Position numbers and translations under genes: made by a program. DNA of 64,000 nt from Bisporella sp. PMI_857 (taxonomy: Eukaryota > Ascomycota > Leotiomycetes > Helotiales > Helotiaceae). Location: assembly GCA_021307315.1 (NCBI GenBank), contig JAJSPD010000057.1, forward strand, positions 234,150 to 298,149, read 5' to 3'. Under the pieces are notes generated by a model. It saw nothing but the letters and a program-made list of their open reading frames with translations. It did no database searches and was not told the DNA's origin. Below are positions 57,815 through 64,000 of the stretch, one piece after another; the first letter of the stretch is position 1, and each line of letters begins with the position of its first letter.

Positions 57815-59351
57815 ATGAAAGTTTCATCCATCCTCGCGGTTGCGGTCGCGCCACTATCCTGGGCATGTCTCCTGCCTGAGGAGCGCGACGGATCGCAAAT
57901 CCACCGTGTCGTTCGTCGCCAGTCCACCGGGACCCCAATTGGGACGGGCAATCGTTTCAGCTCAGGCACCGTGTTCCGAGGGCTAGGGACGCAGGCTTCT
58001 GGTTCCTCGCTTTCGACAATTCTAAACGTTGCTGAAGTCAAGGCTGGCTTCGATATCTTGGCCAGTACGTATGGTTTTGGTACCTTCACTGCACCATATA
58101 CGACATATAACGGTGCATCAATATATGGTGGCAAGGTCAGCAGCGTTGGGACATGCACAAATGCGTTCCGCGTCTACTTCAATGCAGCTATCCATGCTCG
58201 AGAACGAGGTTCTTCTGATGGCTTGTTATACTTCATGGCGGACTTGCTCTATGCAAACAAGAACAATGTTGGCTTGACATACGGCAGCAAGTCGTATACC
58301 GCCGCCCAGGTGAAGACAGCGCTGTCAGCTGGCATCATCTTCGTCCCCCTCAGCAACCCTGACGGTGTAGCAGTAAGTACTGAATCGCATTGTTGTCTTC
58401 CTTATGATCGGGGGTTTGGAGCCTATCATTATCCAACTGAATCATGTGAAGCTTGTTTTCTTTTTCTAGCGCCATAGATTATTATTATAACCCCCGTACT
58501 AACCCTATCCTTTCCAGTACGACCAGTCAAGCAACAGCTGCTGGCGCAAGAATCGCAATCCGAAGTCGGGAACCAGTGGATCATCAATTGGGGTTGATTT
58601 GAACCGCAACTTTGACTTCTTATGGGATTTCAGAAATCTTTTTGCGTCAAGCGTTGCTTCAAGCGTGGCCTCAACAAGTCCAAGCTCAGAAACCTTCCAT
58701 GGTATGTAATACATCTCTTGCCTGACGCGTTCCATAATACCGAGCTTCCGTAGGCTGACTTCACTTATAGGCACCGCTGCATTCTCCGAGCCAGAGACCC
58801 AGAGCATCAAGTGGGTGATGGACAGTTATCCCAAAATCCGCTGGTTTGTCGATCTTCACTCATACGCCGGTGATGTGCTCTACAGCTGGGGAAGTGACGA
58901 AAACCAGTCCAGATACTCGTACATGAATTTCAAGAACTCCAGCTACAACAGTGTCCGAGGTGTTCTGTCGGATACCCCAGGCTCAGGCAGCGGTTACGGG
59001 GAGTATACCCCAGCTGCTGAACTAGCCGATAACCAGGCTGCTGCAACACGGATCGGAAGTGCTATGAGCACGGTAGCCGGCCGTTCTTACTCTGTCATTC
59101 CTGCCGCAGATTTGTACCCAACCTCCGGCGCCAGTGACGATTACTCGTATTCTCGCCATTTTGCTGATTCAAGCAAGAATCTCATTCACGGCTACACGAT
59201 TGAATTTGGATTTGGCAACTCGGCTGCTTCGTGCCCATTCTATCCTACCGTCGCCCAGTATAACACAAACCTGCGTGAGGTCGGTGCTGCCTTCATGGAG
59301 ACGCTTCTAGCAGCGGTTGCCATCGGTCTCGGTGATACTGTGACTTGTTAA
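57815..59351 (+). CDS. Secreted M14 metallocarboxypeptidase
   Basis: A zinc exopeptidase that removes C-terminal residues. Exons are 57815-58372, 58518-58701 and 58771-59351 (1323 nt, 440 aa). A signal peptide (MKVSSILAVAVAPLSWA) is followed by a short propeptide ending near VVRRQSTG. The zinc ligands H and E are in NAAIHARERGSSDG (HARE motif), and the substrate-binding Arg is in VDLNRNFDFLW. The third zinc ligand His is in WFVDLHSYAGDVLYSWG, and the catalytic Glu in IHGYTIEFGFG. The propeptide is shorter than in classic pro-carboxypeptidases, as usual for this fungal subgroup. Intron 1 is 145 nt and intron 2 is 69 nt. The 5' side has a GC-rich leader. Confidence 0.92.
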
Positions 59352-60503
59352 TGATTGAGTTGTGTGATGTCGAGCGTGCAAAACATCCTCGCAGGAATAT
59401 CGCTCACGTGGAAACGTAATTGAGCTTCTATTTGCATATGTAGCATAGCCTAAAATATTAATGTACATACTTCAAGGCTCATTCTAGCGTTTGTATTATT
59501 ACTGAATTCCTCTGAACACCAGTGACTGAGGATAGCCTACTGTCCATAATTATTTCATATCCCGGTTGAAGGTGCATAGAACGTAAGCTTGTCGTCGACC
59601 TATCTTCAAGACCTATCTAGGAACTTAATACTGGGTTTTCCTCTAGCTTTTCCGCAAAGTGCCAGTATGCTTCTGGCGCGTCCTCAGCCCGTCTACCGGA
59701 TTGGCACCATGATCAATTAAGCCTTTTGCCGGAGCTCTTAAGCTCCCAACCCTAAGCAGAGATGTCAGCAGATTGTGAAGGGCTCAACAAACCCCAAAGG
59801 TATTTAAAAGGATGAAGCTGGGTTTTGCGCGTCCACCCTGAAGCATGTCCAGCAACTGTCTCCAGAAGACCTTGGGGTCTCATACGGCTCCAGGAAAAGT
59901 CGAGATTCTCAAGAAGAAGTGGCTAGTATGGAAAGAAATATTGGGCTTGATCTCATCGCCAATGAAAGTTCCTTCCGTGTTGGGAAAGGTACCATATTTA
60001 TCGCAGCATGCGCACGCTCACAAGAAACCCTTCAGATATTTCGCTGTAATCTGAACTGAAGGATCACCTTGACTGGGGTCGATTATAATAGCGCCGATGG
60101 ACTCCGCCTTGACAAGGCGATTAAGAAGGCCTCACAACACGCACTGTAGATCTACAGATAGAGAGGGCAACGGTGGTATCATACGAGAATCTATAGCTAA
60201 GGAAGGAAGAAGAGCTCGAGGAGAGCAGGCTATATATCGAGGCGCCTTGAGAGCTCGGCTAATGTAGGTCACGTGTGCTTCAGAGCACGGGACGTGACAG
60301 AAGGAAACGATCGAGCAAACCTTGTTATCACCACGAAGAAGTGCGGTATAAACAAAAAGAGTGTGGCCAGGCAGCACCAAATAAGGCGACCGTATCACCG
60401 GTAAAAGTTCAAGTAGTCAAGACACTTCCAAGCTGTGACCCATACGTCACGCAGGAACAGGTAATCTGGTATGACAAACAGGAAGACATCCAGCCTCAAG
60501 GGC

Positions 60504-60528
60504 TATTATTATTATTATTATTATTATT
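60504..60528. repeat. TAT trinucleotide microsatellite
   Basis: Eight tandem TAT/TTA units, seen directly in the sequence. Confidence 0.85.
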
Positions 60529-60568
60529 CCTTTTAAGGTGCTGTATCAGTCGAAGACTATGTAGCACG

Positions 60569-60588
60569 GCTAGCGCCTAAGCGCTAGC
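60569..60588. repeat. Perfect 8-bp inverted repeat
   Basis: GCTAGCGC (60569-60576) and GCGCTAGC (60581-60588) around CTAA. The arms can pair fully. Confidence 0.8.
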
Positions 60589-60690
60589 GTTCCTGTCTAG
60601 TTTATTTACAAGCAGTAGTAGTAGTCAATATATTCCAGTGAATGTTGAGAGTCTAGCCCTAATTGTAGCAAATAGTAAAACAAATTATTA

Positions 60691-60857
60691 TGTAAGGCAG
60701 CGCCCCTGAATTGCCAAGGCGAAGCTCGGTTGAGCTCACCGCCTCTTGGCGGTGTGCTCTAAGCGACTAGTCATCACGTGCGGGAAGCTTTATATTACGC
60801 GATAGTTTCTCTTTGTACTTAGAACTCAATTCAACCTTTTTACCTGTATTGACCTAC
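60691..60857. mobile_element. Possible truncated LTR of an older element, split by the Ty3 insertion
   Basis: The segment starts TGTAAGGCAGCG, in the style of an LTR 5' end, and includes a CACCGCC-TCTT-GGCGGTG hairpin (60737-60754), an E-box CACGTG near 60774 and TTGTACTTAG further on. It stops exactly where the Ty3/gypsy LTR begins. The other half and its inverted end would lie beyond the 3' end of the new element, outside the window. The call rests on general LTR style only. Confidence 0.28.
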
Positions 60858-60955
60858 TGTTACGCGCATCGCTAAACAGGACTTATGCCTTAGGGGCCTG
60901 AGGCTCGGTAAGCCTGGCTTACACAGAGAACCCCTGGGGTGGGAAGGTCACGTGA

Positions 60956-61012
60956 TGGATCATGGCTCACGAATGATCCATGATCCAACGGATCATTGTT
61001 CTTCAATGATCC
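60956..61012. promoter_or_regulatory. Cluster of GGATCAT palindromic repeats in the LTR U3
   Basis: GGATCAT or its complement ATGATCC occurs five times: at 60957, 60973, 60980, 60990 and 61006. Two hairpins can form. TGGATCATGG (60956-60965) pairs with CCATGATCCA (60978-60987), and GGATCATTG (60990-60998) pairs with CAATGATCC (61004-61012). The cluster ends about 15 bp before the TATA box, a promoter-proximal position suited to an activator site or hairpin. Confidence 0.7.
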
Positions 61013-61027
61013 AACCCCACGAAGCCC

Positions 61028-61034
61028 TATATAA
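61028..61034 (+). promoter_or_regulatory. TATA box of the LTR promoter
   Basis: TATATAA, in the LTR, 39 nt upstream of the GTGCTCAA that matches the primer-binding region. It fits Pol II transcription of the element from a start near 61060-61070. Confidence 0.6.
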
Positions 61035-61210
61035 GTAGATAGCTTTCCCAGTAAGATAGGAGCTTCGTGCTCAACTCAAATAGTATTCTTCAATAGTATA
61101 CTTGTTATTGGGATCTAGTCTTATATGTGATATACCTACTTCTCTCCAGACCAACAAACCCCGGACCAAGATCTTCTATCTATATTGGATCAGCCAATAG
61201 GACCGTAACA

Positions 61211-61224
61211 CTTTGAGCACCGAG
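61211..61224 (+). other. Putative self-primed primer-binding site
   Basis: The bases after the LTR are CTTTGAGCACCGAG. There is no TGG as expected for a tRNA 3' end. TTGAGCAC (61213-61220) is the exact reverse complement of GTGCTCAA at 61067-61074 in the LTR, which lies where transcription probably starts. Tf1-type elements use their own mRNA 5' end as primer, so this is a candidate site. Eight matching bases is short, and +1 is not known. Confidence 0.5.
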
Positions 61225-61251
61225 TCTTGAAGTACCTATATCGCATATACC

Positions 61252-64000
61252 ATGTCGACAACCAGTTCAACCCCACGTACCTCCAAGGGCGAACATGCCT
61301 CGCCACCGGTTCCGCAACCTACCTACCTACCTCAGCAAATCAAGGTACCCAAGGTCCACGAACCTAAAACCTTTGATGGCAATCGCAAGGAGCTACGCGC
61401 ATATGTATCCCAATGCGAAATCTATATTCGCATGAACCCTTTATCTTTTGGATCCCAGGAACAAATCGTTCTATGGGCTGTGTCCTATCTAACCGGAACA
61501 GCCTATGACTGGATCTCCACTCACCTCAAAGACTACCTAGCCTACTCACATGACAAGAGAGAAGATGAGACTAATGCTATTTTCGACAGTCATGATGAAT
61601 ATGTCAGTCAGCTCACACGCATGTTTGGAAACACTGATGAAGAAATACGTGCGGAAAGAGACATTCAATCATGCAAGCAACTCACCAGTGTCACGGAGTA
61701 TACAGGAAGGTTTGAGCTGCTAGCAGGCAAGGTGGATTGGGAAGATAAACCCCTCAGAGCGCTCTACTACAAAGGACTTAAGGAAGAAGTCAAGGATGAT
61801 ATTGTCAGGGGAGGAAGACCACAAACCCTCACCGAAATGAAAGATAAGGCAATTGAAATTGACACCAGACTGTATGAAAGACGCATGGAAAGAAGAGGGC
61901 AATACTCTTTAGGGTTCAGTAAGAAACAACACCCCCAGAAACCCCGTTACCATTCACCTATGGAACTGGACGCGTTCCAAGGGAAGCCCAAACAAAAGTC
62001 TAGCCTATCCAAGGAGGAAATGCAACGGCGTAGAGACAAGAACTTGTGTTTCGAATGTGGCCTTCCGGGCCACATGGCCAGTTCTCATCGCAAGACGCAG
62101 CAATCTTGGAAGGGCAAGAAACAACTCAACAGCACGGGTAGGGGAGGATACAACGGCAAGACCTCAGGAAGAAAGGAAATCGCAGTCCTGGAAGCCAAGC
62201 CAACAGAAGAAGAACTGGAACAACAGAAAGTCCATACACAGCTTGAGACGCATTGCAACAAGTGTGGAATGGCATGCAGTGCATCATGGAAGGACAAATG
62301 CCCAGGCTGCCACTATGATGAGGACAGCGAATGGGAAGAAAGCTGCAAGACCATGGGAGAATTCCTATCCCAGGTAGACGGCGCAGCCATTGAATCGGAA
62401 TCCGACGAAGAATGGGACATTGGACAAGAACTCAACAAGCTCCTCCACATCTCGGAAGAAGAGGAAGAAGAACTCCACAAAGCCTTGTCCAGGGTAGATA
62501 TGAACGATTCAAAAGCACCTTCCAGAGGATATACGGTAGCAGAACCAGAAGAGCTGACGCCGGAGCGGCGAATTGAGATCATCAACCAGGAAATTCTCAA
62601 AGAAAGAGCCAAGTTGGAAGCGCATAGGCAAGAAGGGAGAGCCAAGGATCGTGCCAGATGGGAAGCCATGCTTGCAGCCGGAACAGTTGACGAATCCGAA
62701 AGAAATAATGCAGCACACCACAGACACCCACAGCACGGAACCCTCCATTGGACCGCATGCTACACAGACCACTGCTTATACCATCTTGATGCCAAGCAGG
62801 CAAGCCACTTTCCCAAACGGAAACGGATGGTACTCCTCGAGGACAATGAGGAGAAAGACAAAAAAGAACTATGCACATTCGGGAGCACGGGACAGCTATC
62901 CACCAATGTCAGACTAGGAAAAAACAAATTAACAGCCATGATTGACTCTGGAGCCACAGGAAACTTCATATCCCCAGACGTCATCAAACACTTTGGCATA
63001 TCCACACAGGTCAAGAACACGCCATACACCCTCACTGTAGCAGACGGCACGGACGCCTCATACAGGGATGGACTTGTGGATATTGAGACCACAAGACTCC
63101 GAATGGACACAGGTGACCATATGGAATGGTTACAATTAGACGTCACCCAGATTGGGCGGCATGAGATCATTTTGGGAATGCCATGGATCACAGAGCATAA
63201 CCCAACGATCAATTGGCAAACAAGACAGCTCGTCTTTGACAGATGCCAGTGTGTTGTCAGGCCACAACCACTAACGACAATGTGGATCAAGGGCAAAGAC
63301 AAAGGAACACAAACAAAAGAACTCGACCAGAGCCAGAAGGAAGTTTGCGCCACTTCTTCAAGAGAGCCAGATCACCAAGACATGGGATCACATATTAGGG
63401 AATTGCCCTCAGAATATGAAGAGTTCAAGGGGTTATTTTCGGAAGAACAAGGACCCGAGGCCTTGCCGGAACATAAGCCATGGGATCATGAGATACCACT
63501 CGTCGACGGAGCAGCGCCTCCAAGTGGACCCATATACTCATTATCCGAAGACGACTTGAGGACGCTCAGGAAGTTTATAGACGATGGTCTAAAGAAAGGG
63601 ATCATCAGAGAGTCAACATCGCCAGCAGGAGCTTCGGTGTTATTCGTACCCAAGCCAGACGGGACGAAAAGATTGTGTGTCGACTACAGAAAGTTGAACG
63701 ACATGACAATCAAGGACAGGTACGCATTACCTAGAGCAGACGAGATGAGAGATCGCCTGCAAGGAGCCAAGATATTCACGCAGCTTGATCTAAGAGACGC
63801 CTACTACAGCGTAAGGATCAAGGCAGGAGAAGAATGGAAGACAGCCTTCAGAACCCGGTATGGGCATTATGAGTTTACAGCCATGCCGATGGGACTCACC
63901 AACGCCCCAGCCACCTTCCAAAGACTGATCAACAACATTCTTATGCCCTTTTTGGACATCACGTGTATATGTTACTTGGACGACATCTTGATCTACCGGA
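61252..64000 (+). CDS. Retrotransposon Gag-Pol polyprotein (Ty3/gypsy), truncated by the window
   Basis: One frame, 916 codons without a stop, still open at the end. Gag comes first (KTFDGNRKELRAYVSQCEIYIRM, QEQIVLWAVSYLTGTAYDW), with a capsid-like helical domain to about residue 220. A zinc knuckle follows at residues 266-279, but reads C266-x2-C269-x4-H274-x4-H279, with His in place of the last Cys. A second Cys group (C335, C338, C342, C350, C353; CNKC and CPGC) follows. Then comes a charged spacer, and the protease DSGATG (D565). RT motifs are FVPKPDGTKRLCVDYRKLND, TQLDLRDAYYS (D846), MPMGLTNAPATFQ and CYLDDILIY (D910, D911). The sequential single-frame Gag-PR-RT layout has no frameshift site. 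Confidence 0.92.
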   Translation, partial: MSTTSSTPRTSKGEHASPPVPQPTYLPQQIKVPKVHEPKTFDGNRKELRAYVSQCEIYIRMNPLSFGSQEQIVLWAVSYLTGTAYDWISTHLKDYLAYSHDKREDETNAIFDSHDEYVSQLTRMFGNTDEEIRAERDIQSCKQLTSVTEYTGRFELLAGKVDWEDKPLRALYYKGLKEEVKDDIVRGGRPQTLTEMKDKAIEIDTRLYERRMERRGQYSLGFSKKQHPQKPRYHSPMELDAFQGKPKQKSSLSKEEMQRRRDKNLCFECGLPGHMASSHRKTQQSWKGKKQLNSTGRGGYNGKTSGRKEIAVLEAKPTEEELEQQKVHTQLETHCNKCGMACSASWKDKCPGCHYDEDSEWEESCKTMGEFLSQVDGAAIESESDEEWDIGQELNKLLHISEEEEEELHKALSRVDMNDSKAPSRGYTVAEPEELTPERRIEIINQEILKERAKLEAHRQEGRAKDRARWEAMLAAGTVDESERNNAAHHRHPQHGTLHWTACYTDHCLYHLDAKQASHFPKRKRMVLLEDNEEKDKKELCTFGSTGQLSTNVRLGKNKLTAMIDSGATGNFISPDVIKHFGISTQVKNTPYTLTVADGTDASYRDGLVDIETTRLRMDTGDHMEWLQLDVTQIGRHEIILGMPWITEHNPTINWQTRQLVFDRCQCVVRPQPLTTMWIKGKDKGTQTKELDQSQKEVCATSSREPDHQDMGSHIRELPSEYEEFKGLFSEEQGPEALPEHKPWDHEIPLVDGAAPPSGPIYSLSEDDLRTLRKFIDDGLKKGIIRESTSPAGASVLFVPKPDGTKRLCVDYRKLNDMTIKDRYALPRADEMRDRLQGAKIFTQLDLRDAYYSVRIKAGEEWKTAFRTRYGHYEFTAMPMGLTNAPATFQRLINNILMPFLDITCICYLDDILIYR

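Larger units (their letters stand above)
59352..60857. other. Interval before the retrotransposon, with remnants and hairpins
   Basis: A plus frame starting near 59.83 kb and ending at the TGA near 60.06 kb reads QQLSPEDLGVSYGSRKSRD and later KGTIFIAACARSQETLQIF. It looks coding but lacks a start and domain, so it is probably a relic. A TAT repeat is at about 60504-60528. Two perfect hairpins and a possible older LTR are listed separately. The retrotransposon is inserted directly after this DNA. Confidence 0.5.
60858..61210 (+). repeat. 5' LTR (353 bp) of the Ty3/gypsy element
   Basis: The ends are TGTTACG (60858-60864) and CGTAACA (61204-61210), a perfect 7-bp terminal inverted repeat with the canonical TG...CA. 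A TATATAA box is at 61028-61034, giving a U3 of about 210 bp if transcription starts 30-40 nt downstream. The U3 contains stacked inverted repeats (see separate entry). Confidence 0.88.
60858..64000 (+). mobile_element. Ty3/gypsy LTR retrotransposon, 5' part (continues beyond the window)
   Basis: The element begins with a 353-bp 5' LTR (60858-61210), then a primer-binding region and one Gag-Pol frame from 61252 to the end. The RT domain has just reached its YLDD motif. RNase H, integrase, the polypurine tract and the 3' LTR are not in view. The 5-bp flank directly before it is CCTAC; the target duplication cannot be checked without the 3' end. Gag and Pol in one frame and the PBS complementarity both point to the Tf1/sushi lineage of chromovirus-like elements. 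The reading frame is open, so this copy may be recent or intact. Confidence 0.92.

Noticed and set aside
62313..63353. Minus ORFs over the retrotransposon pol region (118 to 197 aa)
   Set aside because: Shadows of the open Gag-Pol frame on the plus strand.

Overview
The window looks like a chromosome segment of a filamentous ascomycete (Pezizomycotina). Genes are split by short GT-AG introns (mostly 43-180 nt) with branch sites such as CTAAC or CTGAC. The proteome is typically fungal: an a-factor receptor, an AIM3/BBC1 protein, a Sur2 hydroxylase, an Aspergillus-type GH3 beta-glucosidase and a fungal MRH receptor. Leotiomycetes would fit, but that is a guess. I rebuilt 23 protein genes or gene-like units. 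For most multi-exon genes the exon lengths sum to a multiple of three and the joins restore family motifs.

Layout. 1-2.6 kb: end of the PP2A scaffold subunit A, then an Efm4-type eEF1A lysine methyltransferase. 2.6-6.2 kb: gene-poor, with a possible gene relic. 6.2-10.2 kb (minus): a 13-exon GH3 beta-glucosidase with a 16-nt exon. 10.2-13.4 kb: gene-poor, with a half Zn2Cys6 motif. 13.4-17.2 kb: MRH-domain sorting receptor (plus) converging on a (6-4) photolyase/cryptochrome (minus). 19.3-24.2 kb: Ste3 pheromone receptor, DUF899 thioredoxin-like protein, GNAT acetyltransferase. 25-27.2 kb: a small Cys-rich ORF and a decayed APH-like kinase pseudogene. 29.4-32.3 kb: ELO fatty acid elongase and 6-phosphogluconolactonase, convergent. 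35-40.6 kb (minus): alpha/beta hydrolase, a membrane coiled-coil protein, and a disordered protein with a Cys-rich C-terminus. 41.5-49.6 kb: a basic coiled-coil protein, AIM3/BBC1, TCTP, Sur2 and a tRNA-Gly(CCC). 52-55.4 kb: an AMPK1-CBM/CBM48-like protein behind a long first intron, and a TXNDC17-like thioredoxin. 57.8-59.4 kb: a secreted M14 carboxypeptidase. 60.86-64 kb: 5' part of a Ty3/gypsy LTR retrotransposon running off the end.

There is no gene cluster with one shared job. Themes that recur are membrane lipid synthesis (ELO, Sur2), translation and signalling housekeeping (PP2A-A, Efm4, TCTP), secreted hydrolases (GH3, M14) and redox or UV stress (photolyase, TXNDC17-like, DUF899, 6PGL).

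The most interesting signal is the retrotransposon. It has a 353-bp LTR with 7-bp inverted ends and one uninterrupted Gag-Pol frame. There is no tRNA-type TGG primer site; instead, 8 nt just after the LTR are complementary to LTR sequence 39 nt downstream of the TATA box, which suggests Tf1-like self-priming. Its zinc knuckle is CCHH instead of CCHC, and the U3 carries two stacked inverted repeats. Three GC-AG introns in 64 kb are also notable. I found no CRISPR array, prokaryotic-style operon or recognisable new defence system.
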